Assembly (NCBI GenBank): GCA_012735215.1
Contig: JAAYHX010000016.1
Location: 1-64,000 of the forward strand
DNA: 64,000 nt
From: Tissierellia bacterium
GTDB lineage: Bacteria; Bacillota; Clostridia; Tissierellales; Tepidimicrobiaceae
Direction: 5' to 3'
Positions 42,848-52,624 of this stretch are shown in pieces. The notes under the pieces were generated by a model. It searched no databases. It saw only the letters and a list, made by a program, of their open reading frames with translations, and had not been told where the DNA came from. Position 1 is the first letter of the stretch, and each line of letters starts with the position of its first letter. Both the position numbers and the translations under genes were made by a program.

Positions 42848-44782
42848 ATGAAAACTATAAGGCTTACAACAGCTCAAGCCTTGGTAAAGTTTTTAGACAA
42901 CCAATATATTGAATTCGATGGAAAGGAACAAAAATTTGTAAAAGGTATTTTTGCCGTCTTCGGACATGGCAATGTCTTGGGAATTGGTCAAGCCTTGGAG
43001 GAGTGTGGAGGAGACCTAATATTCCACCAGGGCAGAAATGAACAGGGGATGGCCCATGTGGCTATAGGCTTTGCTAAGCAGAAACACAGAAAGCAGATCT
43101 ATGCTTGTACTTCATCTATTGGTCCAGGAGCAGCAAACATGGTTACAGCAGCTGCTACTGCAACAGCAAACAATATTCCTGTATTGATTTTGCCCGGGGA
43201 TGTGTATGCTACTAGACAGCCAGATCCTGTTCTACAGCAGATAGAACATCCCCATGACTTAAGCGTAACCACCAATGATGCATTTAAAGCTGTTAGCAGA
43301 TACTGGGATCGTATAAACAGACCTGAACAGCTTATGACTGCAATGATAAATGCAATGAGGGCATTGACGGATCCTGCTAATACTGGAGCAGTAACCATAT
43401 GCTTACCTCAGGATGTACAAGGAGAATCCTATGATTATCCGGAATACTTCTTTAAGAAAAGAGTTCATAAAATAGAAAGAAGACCACCAAGCCAAGATAC
43501 AATATTGGAAGCAGCTGAGCTTATAATGAAGAGCAAAAAACCTCTGCTCATATGTGGTGGTGGAGTGAGATATTCTGAAGCTAGTGATAGCTTTATAAGC
43601 TTTGCTGAAGAGTTCAATATACCCTTTGGAGAAACCCAAGCAGGAAAATCTGCCATTGAATGGGATCATCCATTGAATCTAGGAGGAATTGGAGTAACTG
43701 GAAACCTATCAGCAAATTTAATAGCTAAGGATGCTGATTTGGTAATAGGGGTAGGTACTAGATATACAGACTTTACTACTTCATCCAAGTATCTATTCCA
43801 AAATGAAAATGTGAAGTTTATAAGTATTAATGTTTCAGAATTCCATGCCAACAAGCTTGATTCACTGCCTGTTGTAGCAGATGCCAAGTTGGCCTTAGAT
43901 GCCCTAAAGGAAGTATTAAAGGAGAAGAATTATAAATCTGGATATACTGATGAAATAAAGGATGCTAAAGAAAAATGGGCTAAGGAGTTAGACAGACTCT
44001 TTTCAATTGAATATACAGGGGAAGGTTTCAAACCAGAGATAGCAGGTCATATTGACCATGTGCTACCAGAATTCCATCAGGATACTGGTTCTGTTCTAAC
44101 CCAGACAAGGGTACTTGGAGAGCTAGACAAGCTCTTACCAGAGGATGCAATTGTTGTGGGATCATCGGGCAGCTTACCAGGAGATCTTCAAAGAGTATGG
44201 AGACCAAAGGTTAGGAATACCTACCACATGGAATATGGCTATTCCTGTATGGGTTACGAAATAGCCGCATCTTTAGGTGCTAAACTAGCTTGCCCAGATA
44301 AGGAAGTATATGCCATGGTAGGAGACGGAAGCTTTTTGATGCTGCACTCAGAGATGATAACCAGCTTACAGGAAAACAAGAAGATAAACATCTTGCTCTT
44401 TGATAATATGTCCTTTGGATGTATAAACAATTTACAAATGTCTAATGGTATGGGTAGTTTTGGAACCGAATTCAGATATAGAAACGAAGAGTCAAATAAA
44501 CTGGATGGAAAGCTTATGAGAATTGACTATGCAAAAATAGCAGAAGGATATGGAGCCAAAGCCTATAGGGTAACAACAGTAGAGGAGTTAAGAGCTGCAA
44601 TAGAGGATTCTAAGAAACAGGATGTTACAACTCTTATAGATATTAAAGTTCTTCCTAAGACCATGACTGATGGATATGAATCCTGGTGGAGAGTAGGAGT
44701 AGCCTCCCAGTCTGAAAAGGAAGCAATTAAGGAAGCTTATAGGGACATGGAAGAACATGTGAAAAAAGCTCGCAAATATTAG
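42848..44782 (+). CDS. iolD: 3D-(3,5/4)-trihydroxycyclohexane-1,2-dione hydrolase IolD
   Basis: The 644-aa thiamine-diphosphate enzyme opens the ring of the diketone made by IolE. The N-terminal TPP domain shows [19 protein letters not shown] and [20 protein letters not shown] with the catalytic Glu. The C-terminal domain has the ThDP/Mg motif [16 protein letters not shown]...[12 protein letters not shown]. Length and order match IolD. It is 24 bases after iolJ and 18 before iolE. Confidence 0.94.
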   Translation: MKTIRLTTAQALVKFLDNQYIEFDGKEQKFVKGIFAVFGHGNVLGIGQALEECGGDLIFHQGRNEQGMAHVAIGFAKQKHRKQIYACTSSIGPGAANMVTAAATATANNIPVLILPGDVYATRQPDPVLQQIEHPHDLSVTTNDAFKAVSRYWDRINRPEQLMTAMINAMRALTDPANTGAVTICLPQDVQGESYDYPEYFFKKRVHKIERRPPSQDTILEAAELIMKSKKPLLICGGGVRYSEASDSFISFAEEFNIPFGETQAGKSAIEWDHPLNLGGIGVTGNLSANLIAKDADLVIGVGTRYTDFTTSSKYLFQNENVKFISINVSEFHANKLDSLPVVADAKLALDALKEVLKEKNYKSGYTDEIKDAKEKWAKELDRLFSIEYTGEGFKPEIAGHIDHVLPEFHQDTGSVLTQTRVLGELDKLLPEDAIVVGSSGSLPGDLQRVWRPKVRNTYHMEYGYSCMGYEIAASLGAKLACPDKEVYAMVGDGSFLMLHSEMITSLQENKKINILLFDNMSFGCINNLQMSNGMGSFGTEFRYRNEESNKLDGKLMRIDYAKIAEGYGAKAYRVTTVEELRAAIEDSKKQDVTTLIDIKVLPKTMTDGYESWWRVGVASQSEKEAIKEAYRDMEEHVKKARKY

Positions 44783-44800
44783 AGGGAAAGAGGTGTACCT

Positions 44801-45700
44801 GTGTTAGACAGAGAAACGATAAAGTTAGCTATAGCACCTATTGCTTGGACTAATGATGATATGCCTGAATTAGGGGCAGAGAATACATTTGAACAATGTA
44901 TAAGTGAAATGGCATTGGCTGGATTTACTGGCTCTGAAGTAGGCAATAAATATCCAAGAGATATAAAAGTATTAAAAAAGGCATTGGGGTTAAGAGGGCT
45001 TCAAATTTGCAATGCATGGTTTAGCACATATTTTACCACAAAGGATGAAAATACTGTAATAGAAGACTTCATTAAGCATAGAGATTTTCTTCATGAAATG
45101 GGAGCTAGGGTAATTGGATGCTCTGAACAGGGCCATAGCATTCAGGGGCTTGAACTTCCCATATTTGAAAAAAAGCCTAAATTTACAGAACAAGAATGGG
45201 ATAGACTCATTGAGGGCTACAATAAACTAGCAGAATTGGCAGAAGAAAAAGGTATGAAAGTATCACTACACCACCATATGGGAACAGGAATTCAAACACC
45301 TGAAGAAATAGATAGGTTTATGGACAAGACAGCAGCCAATGTATATTTGCTATTTGACACAGGACATATATACTTTTCTGAAGGAACACAAGAGGCTGTA
45401 GATAATTTAATAGACAAGTATATAGATAGAATAGTCCATATCCATTTGAAGGATGTAAGAAAGGAAGTATTGGAAAAGGCAAAAACTGAAAAATGGTCAT
45501 TCCTAAAAAGCGTAAGAGAAGGAGTATTTACAGTACCAGGAGATGGGAGTATAAGCTTTGATCATGTCTTTGAAGTAATTGAAAAAAGCGGATATGAAGG
45601 ATGGCTAGTAGTAGAAGCAGAACAAGATCCTGCTTTGGCTAATCCTTTCGAGTATGCCCTGAAAGCAAGAAATTTTATAAGGGAAAAAACAGGCCTATAG
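44801..45700 (+). CDS. iolE: myo-Inosose-2 dehydratase IolE
   Basis: The 299-aa protein is a sugar-phosphate isomerase/epimerase-type TIM barrel. It starts at GTG 44801 behind AGAGGTG. Features are [20 protein letters not shown], the usual IolE opening; [51 protein letters not shown]; and [33 protein letters not shown] with metal-ligand His, Asp and Glu. It removes water from 2-keto-myo-inositol to form the IolD substrate. Confidence 0.94.
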   Translation: MLDRETIKLAIAPIAWTNDDMPELGAENTFEQCISEMALAGFTGSEVGNKYPRDIKVLKKALGLRGLQICNAWFSTYFTTKDENTVIEDFIKHRDFLHEMGARVIGCSEQGHSIQGLELPIFEKKPKFTEQEWDRLIEGYNKLAELAEEKGMKVSLHHHMGTGIQTPEEIDRFMDKTAANVYLLFDTGHIYFSEGTQEAVDNLIDKYIDRIVHIHLKDVRKEVLEKAKTEKWSFLKSVREGVFTVPGDGSISFDHVFEVIEKSGYEGWLVVEAEQDPALANPFEYALKARNFIREKTGL

Positions 45701-45731
45701 ATACTTTATTAATTGAAATGGAGGATTATTT

Positions 45732-46739
45732 ATGGGAAGCAGATTAAAAGTAGGGATAATTGGTGCGGGAAGAATAGGAAATGTTCACGCACTAAGCATA
45801 AAGAACTTAATTCCTGAGGTAGAAATAAAGGCTGTTTCAGATGTAAGGTATGAAGCTGCAAAAGAAATGAGCAGTAAACATGGAATACCCTATGCCTATG
45901 AAGATTACCACGAAATATTGCAAGATCCAGAAATAGACGCAGTTTTGATTTGTTCTTCAACAGATACCCATGCCCAGATTGCCATAGAAGCAGCAGAAGC
46001 CAAAAAACACATATTCTGTGAAAAGCCTGTAGATTTAACTGTTGAACGTGTTAAGGAAGTAATGGAGGCAGTAGAAAGAAACAATGTTAAAATACAGATT
46101 GGTTTCAACAGGAGATTTGACCACAACTTCAAAAAAGTCAAGGAGCTTATTGATAATGGTCAGTTAGGAGATGTACATGTTGTTAAAATAACCTCAAGGG
46201 ATCCAGAGCCCCCTAATATTGATTATGTAAAAGCTTCTGGAGGCTTATTCCTTGATATGACCATCCATGATTTTGATATGGCAAGGTTTTTAACTGGAAG
46301 CGAAGTCAAGGAAGTATATGCTATAGCTGATTGTAAGATAGATCCATTAATTGGTCAGGAAGGGGATGTGGATACTGCAGTTATTACGCTAAAATTTGAA
46401 AATGGTATAATAGGCGTCATTGATAATAGCAGGAAGGCCGCCTACGGATATGATCAGAGAGTGGAGGTATTTGGTTCTAAAGGGATGGTAAGAACTGAAA
46501 ACGATACTCCTTCAACAGCCGTCTGGTCTGTTGCAGAAGGCACAATTACAGAAAAACCTAAATACTTTTTCTTAGAAAGATATATGGATTCCTTTGCAGA
46601 AGAGATGAAAGTCTTTATGGATGTTATATTAAAGGATAAAAATCCCCCAGTGAGTGTCATAGATGGACTTAAATCTCTTGAAATAGGATTGGCTGCAAAG
46701 AAATCTCATAAATTAGGAATGCCAGTGTCTTTGGAGTAA
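45732..46739 (+). CDS. iolG: Inositol 2-dehydrogenase IolG (second copy)
   Basis: The 335-aa Gfo/Idh/MocA protein has KVGIIGAGRIGNVHALSI (NAD binding), HIFCEKPVDL and KIQIGFNRRFDHNFKKV, and the FLDMTIHDFDMARFLTG catalytic region with Lys/Asp/His in their usual positions. It resembles classical myo-inositol dehydrogenases more closely than the first copy (for example IGFNRRFDHNF). It lies in the catabolic run between iolE and iolB. Two copies suggest oxidation of two inositol isomers. Confidence 0.9.
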   Translation: MGSRLKVGIIGAGRIGNVHALSIKNLIPEVEIKAVSDVRYEAAKEMSSKHGIPYAYEDYHEILQDPEIDAVLICSSTDTHAQIAIEAAEAKKHIFCEKPVDLTVERVKEVMEAVERNNVKIQIGFNRRFDHNFKKVKELIDNGQLGDVHVVKITSRDPEPPNIDYVKASGGLFLDMTIHDFDMARFLTGSEVKEVYAIADCKIDPLIGQEGDVDTAVITLKFENGIIGVIDNSRKAAYGYDQRVEVFGSKGMVRTENDTPSTAVWSVAEGTITEKPKYFFLERYMDSFAEEMKVFMDVILKDKNPPVSVIDGLKSLEIGLAAKKSHKLGMPVSLE

Positions 46740-46772
46740 TGAACAGTTTAATTACAATGTAGGAGGGTTTAT

Positions 46773-47567
46773 ATGTTATATAGGTTAGACAATTATGATT
46801 ATGGCTACAATGTCTTAACTGAAATGGATGGAAAACACAAGGAAATGATGATGGACATTGGAATCTATAAGTTTAGAAAAGATGAAAAGATCAAGCTTAA
46901 GGAACCATCCAAAGAAATGGCCTTGCTATTACTAGAAGGTACAGTCATCATGAAGTGGAATGGAATTAAACATAAGATGGAAAGACATTCTTTATTTGAT
47001 GACGAGCCTTGGTGTTTGCATCTACCAAGGAATCTAGAAGTGGAAGTGGAGGCATTGGAGGAATCAGAGGTGCTTATACAAAAGACTGACAACGATAGGG
47101 CCTTTGAACCAAAGCTTTATACACCGGAAGATTGCAAGACTGAAATATTTGGCGAAGAGGTATTGGGGGAAAGTTCAAGGAGATTAGTACGCACTATCTT
47201 CGATTATAAAATAGCACCTTATTCCAACATGGTAATTGGAGAGGTTATTAATCTTCCAGGCAGATGGTCAAGCTATCCACCACACCATCATCCACAGCCA
47301 GAGGTATACCTATATAGGTTTACAAAGCCTCAGGGATTTGGAGCTGCCTTTGTGGGAGATGAAGTATACAAGGTTGTAGATAACAGCTTTTTAGCAATAC
47401 CTGGAGGCTATGTGCATCCTCAAGTAACTGCTCCAGGTTATGGAATGTACTATTGTTGGATGATAAGACATTTAGACGGAAATCCATGGACAGACAGGGT
47501 CATGGATGAAGACCATAGCTGGCTTTTGGATCCAAAAGCAGAAGTATGGTCAGGAATACAAGTTTAG
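46773..47567 (+). CDS. iolB: 5-deoxy-glucuronate isomerase IolB
   Basis: The 264-aa double-cupin protein has YPPHHHPQPEVYLYRFTKPQGFGAAFVGDE and IPGGYVHPQVTAPGYGMYYCWMIRHL. These are the metal-binding and conserved motifs of the KduI/IolB family. It converts 5-deoxy-glucuronate to 2-deoxy-5-keto-gluconate for IolC. The start follows AGGAGGG. It is the penultimate gene of the operon and completes the set IolG, E, D, B, C, J. Confidence 0.93.
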   Translation: MLYRLDNYDYGYNVLTEMDGKHKEMMMDIGIYKFRKDEKIKLKEPSKEMALLLLEGTVIMKWNGIKHKMERHSLFDDEPWCLHLPRNLEVEVEALEESEVLIQKTDNDRAFEPKLYTPEDCKTEIFGEEVLGESSRRLVRTIFDYKIAPYSNMVIGEVINLPGRWSSYPPHHHPQPEVYLYRFTKPQGFGAAFVGDEVYKVVDNSFLAIPGGYVHPQVTAPGYGMYYCWMIRHLDGNPWTDRVMDEDHSWLLDPKAEVWSGIQV

Positions 47568-47587
47568 TCTATATAAGGGGTGATAAT

Positions 47588-48973
47588 ATGACCATGAATG
47601 CAAAAGATTATATTAGTCAATTAATTGAAAGAGCAAGAAAGGCCCAGGAAGTAATTGAAGAATATGATCAAGAAAGAGTAGACCACCTAGTAACTGCTAT
47701 TGTATGGAACATAGTGAAGCCTGGTACCGTAGAAAAAATAGCTGAAATGGCCGTTGAAGAAACCCAGTTGGGAAATTATGAATCAAAATATGCAAAACTA
47801 ATGACTAAGCTAAAAGGTGCTCTTAGAGACATGAAAGGCAAGAAAAGCATAGGAGTAATAGAAAGGGATGAGGAAAAAGGGATAATAAAGATTGCTAAAC
47901 CTGTAGGAGTAGTGGGGGCAGTCTTACCTACTACAAACCCAGAAGCTACACCGGTTCTTAATGCAATAATGGCAATTAAGACCAGAAATGCTATAGTTAT
48001 GTCTCCCCACCCAAGAGCTAAGAAAACAAACACCTATATAGTTAATATAATGAGAGAGGTACTAAAGAAGTACAATGCGCCAGAGGACTTAATTATTGGC
48101 ATTGAAAATCCAACCTTGGATATAACTCAAGAGCTGATGAAGCAGTGTGACCTAGTCTTAGCTACTGGTGGTGCTGGAATGGTAAAAGCTGCATACTCAT
48201 CAGGGACTCCAGCCTATGGTGTAGGAGTAGGTAATGCAGTAGTCATAGTCGATGAAACAGCTGACATTAAGGACACTGCAAATAAGGTAATGAGAAGTAA
48301 AACTTTTGATTATGCTACAAGCTGTTCTGCTGAGAACTCTCTAGTCATACAGGAAGGTATATATGATAGCTTGATAGAAGCTTTAAAGGAAGAGGGAGGA
48401 TACCTTCTCAACAAAGAGGAAAAGGAAAAACTCCAATCTGCAATGTGGATAGATGGAGTATTAAACAGGGATATTATAGCTCAACCAGCAATGAAGATAG
48501 CAGAAGTTGCAGGCCTTGATATACCTGAGAATTCTAAATTCCTAATGGTAGAGGAAAATGGAATAGGACCTGACTATCCATTTTCAGGAGAGAAGCTATC
48601 TGTTGTACTAACCCTTTATAAGTACAAGGATTTTGAAGAAGCTATAGATATGGTAAATGCAATAACTAATTATCAGGGTAAAGGACACTCCTGTGGTATT
48701 CATTCAACCAATGATCAGCGAATTCTAGAATATGCTTTAAAGACTAAAACCAGTAGAGTTATGGTCAGACAACCTCAATGTCTTGCTAACAGTGGGGCAT
48801 GGACTAATGGTATGCCAATGACCTTAAGCTTAGGATGTGGAACTTGGGGTGGAAATATATCTAGCGAAAATATCACTTGGAAACACTTACTAAATGTCAC
48901 CTGGGTATCTTATCCAATTCCAAGCAACCAGCCTACAGATGAAGAGTTATTTGGCGATGTAATGAATGAATAA
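47588..48973 (+). CDS. CoA-acylating-type aldehyde dehydrogenase (SauS/EutE-like) ending the inositol operon
   Basis: The 461-aa protein starts at ATG 47588 after AAGGGGTGA; an earlier in-frame start overlaps iolB. It belongs to the acylating aldehyde dehydrogenase group (EutE, PduP, SauS). PVGVVGAVLPTTNPEATP precedes the catalytic Cys in FDYATSCSAENSLVI, followed by SGEKLSVVLTLYKY and SLGCGTWGGN. These resemble sulfoacetaldehyde dehydrogenase SauS more than IolA/MmsA. IolA is missing from the locus, so this enzyme may take malonate semialdehyde. It could give malonyl-CoA or a C2 acyl-CoA, or serve another aldehyde. Function is inferred from position. Confidence 0.85.
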   Translation: MTMNAKDYISQLIERARKAQEVIEEYDQERVDHLVTAIVWNIVKPGTVEKIAEMAVEETQLGNYESKYAKLMTKLKGALRDMKGKKSIGVIERDEEKGIIKIAKPVGVVGAVLPTTNPEATPVLNAIMAIKTRNAIVMSPHPRAKKTNTYIVNIMREVLKKYNAPEDLIIGIENPTLDITQELMKQCDLVLATGGAGMVKAAYSSGTPAYGVGVGNAVVIVDETADIKDTANKVMRSKTFDYATSCSAENSLVIQEGIYDSLIEALKEEGGYLLNKEEKEKLQSAMWIDGVLNRDIIAQPAMKIAEVAGLDIPENSKFLMVEENGIGPDYPFSGEKLSVVLTLYKYKDFEEAIDMVNAITNYQGKGHSCGIHSTNDQRILEYALKTKTSRVMVRQPQCLANSGAWTNGMPMTLSLGCGTWGGNISSENITWKHLLNVTWVSYPIPSNQPTDEELFGDVMNE

Positions 48974-48974
48974 A

Positions 48975-49004
48975 AAATAGGCACCAGTTTTGGTGCCTAT
49001 TTAT
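48975..49004. terminator. Bidirectional terminator between the iol operon and rpsD
   Basis: AAATAGGCACCA (48975-48986) and TGGTGCCTATTT (48991-49002) with loop GTTT. Confidence 0.9.
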
Positions 49005-49597
49005 ATGCTTGAATAAAATTCGACTACTAATTGATCTTCTATTTCAATTGGTATTTCTTCTCTTTCAGGAAGTCTGACTAGCTTTCCTGAGAAGCTAGAT
49101 TCATCTTTTTCTATATAAGGAAGATTGTTAGTAAGATTTGTTACATAGTTTTCTCTAAATAGATCAATTTTTTGTGACTTTTCTCTTAATGAAATTACAT
49201 CTCCAACTTTTGTCCTATAAGAAGGTATATTTACTTTTTTTCCATTTACATTAATATGCCCATGAACAACCATTTGCCTTGCCTGACTAATAGAAGAAGC
49301 AAATCCCAATCTGTAAACTATATTATCTAATCTGGTTTCAAGTATTTTTACAAGGGCATTACCAGTTAATTCCTTTGATTTCTTTGCTTCTTCCACATAT
49401 TTTTTGAATTGTTTTTCCATTACACCGTAATAAGCTCTCAATCTTTGTTTTTCTAATAGTTGTTTACCATAGTTGGAAAGCTTTTTATCAGCCCTTGAAG
49501 AGCCTGGCTTTGCTCTGTTCATGGCCTTTGGATGTCCGTAGACATTTAATCCTAACCTTCTACATTCCTTAAATCTTGGTTTCATCATTTTTGCCAA
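49001..49597 (-). CDS. rpsD: 30S ribosomal protein S4, isolated cysteine-poor form
   Basis: The 198-aa protein starts at TTG 49597 behind GGAGATGA. The S4 N-domain ([58 protein letters not shown]) and the S4 RNA-binding domain ([37 protein letters not shown]) are intact. Only one Cys is present, so it is the zinc-independent form. It is not in the usual S13-S11-S4-rpoA operon, which suggests an extra S4 copy elsewhere. It has its own promoter. Confidence 0.93.
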   Translation of the reverse strand: MAKMMKPRFKECRRLGLNVYGHPKAMNRAKPGSSRADKKLSNYGKQLLEKQRLRAYYGVMEKQFKKYVEEAKKSKELTGNALVKILETRLDNIVYRLGFASSISQARQMVVHGHINVNGKKVNIPSYRTKVGDVISLREKSQKIDLFRENYVTNLTNNLPYIEKDESSFSGKLVRLPEREEIPIEIEDQLVVEFYSSI

Positions 49598-49646
49598 ATT
49601 ATCATCTCCATACCAAATATTTGCCGCGATAATTTAAGCCAAAATA

Positions 49647-49675
49647 ATTATAGCATAAAAAAAGGAAATTGTAAA
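49647..49675 (-). promoter_or_regulatory. Promoter of the isolated rpsD gene
   Basis: On the minus strand TTTACA (49675-49670), a 17-bp spacer and TATAAT (49652-49647), 50 bases before the start codon. Confidence 0.85.
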
Positions 49676-49812
49676 TGAAAATCATTATCAAAACCATTGA
49701 TTATAATGCAAATAGCAGCAAAAGACTGTTGAATATTTGTTATTTTAAGAAAAATAAGGGAATAAATTTTATACAAGGTAAAAGGACGGTTTAATAATAT
49801 GGAGGTGGTTTT

Positions 49813-50784
49813 GTGTCTTCAATATTGAAGAATTATTTTATTAAGCAGAAGATGATGCGAACAGTAATCATATCCCTGCTTCCCTTGATTTTAGCTTCCA
49901 TATATTTTTTTGGTTGGAGATCCCTGCTTCTTCTTTTGATTGTAACCTTAGGGGGAGTTATTACTGAAGGACTATACGAGAAAAAGCAAGGTAAGAAGAT
50001 ATCAGAAGCAATATTTGTAACCTGTATACTCTATGTTTTGACCTTGCCTCCTGGGACGCCTTTCTGGATTGCTGTAGTGGGAATAGTATTTGGAGTATTC
50101 TTTGCTAAGGAAGTATTTGGTGGCTTTGGGAAAAATCTATTTAATCCAGCATTGGTTGCCAGGGCTTTTATTTATATTAGCTTCCCTGAACCATTAACCA
50201 TCAGGTGGTATCAGCCAGCAGTAGGATTTCCTGGTGGTTTTACAAAGTATTTAACTGAAAGCATAGATGCAGTTGCCCAATCAACTCCAATGTTAAAGTT
50301 TCGTGAAGCAGGAGTTACAGAACCTATTTCAAATTTGCTTTTAGGCAAGGTATCTGGTTCCTTGGGAGAAACTTGTGCTGTTTTAATCATAATTGCAGGA
50401 ATTTATTTGATTTATAAGAAGGTGGCCTCCTGGCATATTATGGCGGCAGTTTTTGTAGGATTTATGGTTGCCAATACAGGCCTTTATCTGTTAGGCAGTC
50501 CTTCCATACCAGATCCACTATTTGGATTACTTTCAGGCGGCTTTCTTTTTGGAATGGTATTTATGGCTACAGATCCTATTTCAGCACCTAAAACTAAGGA
50601 AGGCAAGTGGATATATGGAATACTTATAGGTATAGTAACAGTCATAATTCGAGGTTATGCATTGTTTGCAGGAGGCATGATGTTTGCAATACTAATTGGC
50701 AATACCTTTGCACCTTTAATAGATGAGGGAGTTAAATATTATAAAACAAGCAGAAAGAACAAGAGAAAAGAGGTGACAGCATGA
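49813..50784 (+). CDS. rnfD: RnfD/NqrB-type subunit of an ion-pumping redox complex
   Basis: The 323-aa membrane protein matches RnfD/NqrB. It has about ten helices, the segment NLFNPALVARAFIYISFP and the DAVAQSTPMLKF segment where RnfD/NqrB carries a Thr-linked FMN. DPISAPKTKEGKWIYGILIGIVTVIIRGYALFAGGMMFAILIGN forms the conserved C-terminal part. Length is closer to RnfD than to the longer NqrB. It starts at GTG 49813 behind GGAGGTGG and heads a five-gene operon with 4-bp overlaps. Confidence 0.85.
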   Translation: MSSILKNYFIKQKMMRTVIISLLPLILASIYFFGWRSLLLLLIVTLGGVITEGLYEKKQGKKISEAIFVTCILYVLTLPPGTPFWIAVVGIVFGVFFAKEVFGGFGKNLFNPALVARAFIYISFPEPLTIRWYQPAVGFPGGFTKYLTESIDAVAQSTPMLKFREAGVTEPISNLLLGKVSGSLGETCAVLIIIAGIYLIYKKVASWHIMAAVFVGFMVANTGLYLLGSPSIPDPLFGLLSGGFLFGMVFMATDPISAPKTKEGKWIYGILIGIVTVIIRGYALFAGGMMFAILIGNTFAPLIDEGVKYYKTSRKNKRKEVTA

Positions 50785-51392
50785 AGGATTTTAAGAGGAA
50801 ATACATTTTACCCATATTGTTTACTATAATAGTTACTGCTGTAACCACCTTTTTATTGGCTGGCATAAACTATTTAACAACAGATGCCATAGCCCTGAAT
50901 GAAGAAACTACCTTAAGAAGCACCATTCTCTATGTATTTAACATAGATTATCCTTCTGGAGATGCTAAAAAAATAGAAGAGATTTTTACCCAACATGTAA
51001 AGTCTAAGGAAGTAGGAGATAAGACAATTTACTACATAGAAGATAGAAATGAAATATCTGCCTATGCCTTTCCAGTAGATGGAGTTGCCCTATGGGGAAG
51101 TGTTCATGCCTATGTGGCTATATCGTCAGATTATAATGAGATACTGGGAATAGATTTTGTATCCCAAAGTGAAACTCCAGGCTTGGGAGGGAGAATTTCT
51201 GAAGCTTGGTTTAAGGAGCAGTTTAGAGGCTTGAAATTGGGAGATATACAAGACGGGGAATACATAGTATATAGGCCAGCTCCTGGTGGGAATGTGGATG
51301 GAATATCCGGTGCAACTCTTACTTCTAATGCCATAAGAGAGCTATTAAATAAGGGCATATATGAGTTCATATCAGAACAAAGGGGGCTATGA
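50781..51392 (+). CDS. rnfG: RnfG/NqrC-type flavoprotein subunit
   Basis: The 203-aa protein has one N-terminal membrane helix (ILPILFTIIVTAVTTFLLAGINYL) and a soluble FMN-binding domain. The covalent flavin motif SGATLTSNAI near the C-terminus, with Thr as acceptor, is preceded by PGLGGRISEAWFKEQFRG. FMN attachment needs the enzyme ApbE, which is not in the window. The start overlaps the rnfD stop by 4 bp. Confidence 0.88.
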   Translation: MKDFKRKYILPILFTIIVTAVTTFLLAGINYLTTDAIALNEETTLRSTILYVFNIDYPSGDAKKIEEIFTQHVKSKEVGDKTIYYIEDRNEISAYAFPVDGVALWGSVHAYVAISSDYNEILGIDFVSQSETPGLGGRISEAWFKEQFRGLKLGDIQDGEYIVYRPAPGGNVDGISGATLTSNAIRELLNKGIYEFISEQRGL

Positions 51393-52027
51393 TAGTGGAT
51401 AAGAAAAGGGTAAAGCAAATATTTAAATCTGGAATTTGGGACGACAATCCAGTTTTCAGACAGGTAATTGGCATTTGTTCATCTCTAGCAGTAACAAACC
51501 TATTGATGAGCTCTCTAATAATGGGCTTAGCCTTGACATTTGTTACAGCTTTTTCTGAACTTACCATATCCATAATACGAAAGTTCACCCCAAAACATAT
51601 ACGGATGGTGGTACAGGTACTTATTATTTCTGCCTTTGTAATAATAGTGGATATTTTTCTCAAAGCCTATTATCCTGAGATGAGCAAAGCCTTAGGGCCC
51701 TATGTAGGCCTTATAATTACAAACTGCATCATTATGGGAAGGTGTGAAGCCTTTGCACAAAGCAATCCACCTATAAGTTCCTTTTTAGATGGAATTGCTT
51801 CTGGTTTGGGATATACTATGGTTCTGCTTATGATAGCTTTTATTAGAGAACTGATGGGATTTGGAAGTATATTTGGTATCCAGTTATTAGGAAATTGGTG
51901 GACAAGATGGACCATCATGGTAATGCCTCCATCAGCCTTCTTCATAATGGGAGTTATATTCTGGTGGGCAAGAAGCAAGACAGAGAAGAAAGAGGAAAAA
52001 AAGGAAGGGGGTAAGGTTACAGCATGA
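51389..52027 (+). CDS. rnfE: RnfE/NqrD-type membrane subunit
   Basis: The 212-aa membrane protein starts at ATG 51389 or GTG 51395 (better ribosome-site spacing from AGGGGG). It has NPVFRQVIGICSSLAVTNLLMSSLIMGLAL, the Rnf/Nqr D/E-family motif CEAFAQSNPPISSFLDGIASGLGYTMVLL, and six predicted helices. A pair of Cys residues in membrane segments (GICSSLAV and NCIIMGRCEAF) matches those that bind an iron centre between NqrD and NqrE. It overlaps its neighbours by 4 bp. Confidence 0.88.
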   Translation: MIVDKKRVKQIFKSGIWDDNPVFRQVIGICSSLAVTNLLMSSLIMGLALTFVTAFSELTISIIRKFTPKHIRMVVQVLIISAFVIIVDIFLKAYYPEMSKALGPYVGLIITNCIIMGRCEAFAQSNPPISSFLDGIASGLGYTMVLLMIAFIRELMGFGSIFGIQLLGNWWTRWTIMVMPPSAFFIMGVIFWWARSKTEKKEEKKEGGKVTA

Positions 52028-52614
52028 TTGAAATAAGCCCATGGGTCATATTCTTTGCTTCCATATTTACAAATAATATGATCTTCTCTAATTTCTTAGG
52101 TATGTGTTCTTTTATTTCAGTTTCTAATGAAATTCCCACATCCCTTGGCTTAGGTCAGGCAGTTACTTTTGTTTTAACTTTTACAACTATGCTCAATTAC
52201 TTAATCTATCATTATATACTAGTACCATTAGGCCTGGAATACTTAAGGTTTATCATATTCATAATCACTATTGCTGCCTTTGTGCAGCTAATAGAAATGC
52301 TAGTGGAGAGATATTTTACAAATCTATACTATACTTTGGGCATATTTTTACCCTTAATTACTGTTAACTGCGTTATACTAGCTGTTTCATTATTTATGGT
52401 CATAAGAAACTATACATTTTTGCAGTCTGTTGGATTTGCAATAGGATCAGGTATTGGTTGGACATTAGCTATAGCTGCAATGGCTGGAGCAAAACAGAGA
52501 ATCAAGAACAATAAGCTGCCAAAAGGATTGGAAGGGGCAGGTATAACACTTATTATTACAGGTTTAATGGCTCTAGCTTTCGTTGGGTTTTCTGGAATAG
52601 TCCAGATACAGTAG
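52024..52614 (+). CDS. rnfA: RnfA/NqrE-type membrane subunit
   Basis: The 196-aa protein is the partner of the preceding subunit. It has six helices with FTNNMIFSNFLGMCSFISVSN and LITVNCVILAVSLFMV, which hold the paired Cys residues, and a conserved end (SGIGWTLAIAAMAGAKQRI, GITLIITGLMALAFVGFSGI). Together with RnfE it forms the antiparallel membrane core. Length is standard. A GGGGGG run follows for the next gene's ribosome site. Confidence 0.9.
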   Translation: MIEISPWVIFFASIFTNNMIFSNFLGMCSFISVSNEIPTSLGLGQAVTFVLTFTTMLNYLIYHYILVPLGLEYLRFIIFIITIAAFVQLIEMLVERYFTNLYYTLGIFLPLITVNCVILAVSLFMVIRNYTFLQSVGFAIGSGIGWTLAIAAMAGAKQRIKNNKLPKGLEGAGITLIITGLMALAFVGFSGIVQIQ

Positions 52615-52624
52615 GGGGGATAAG

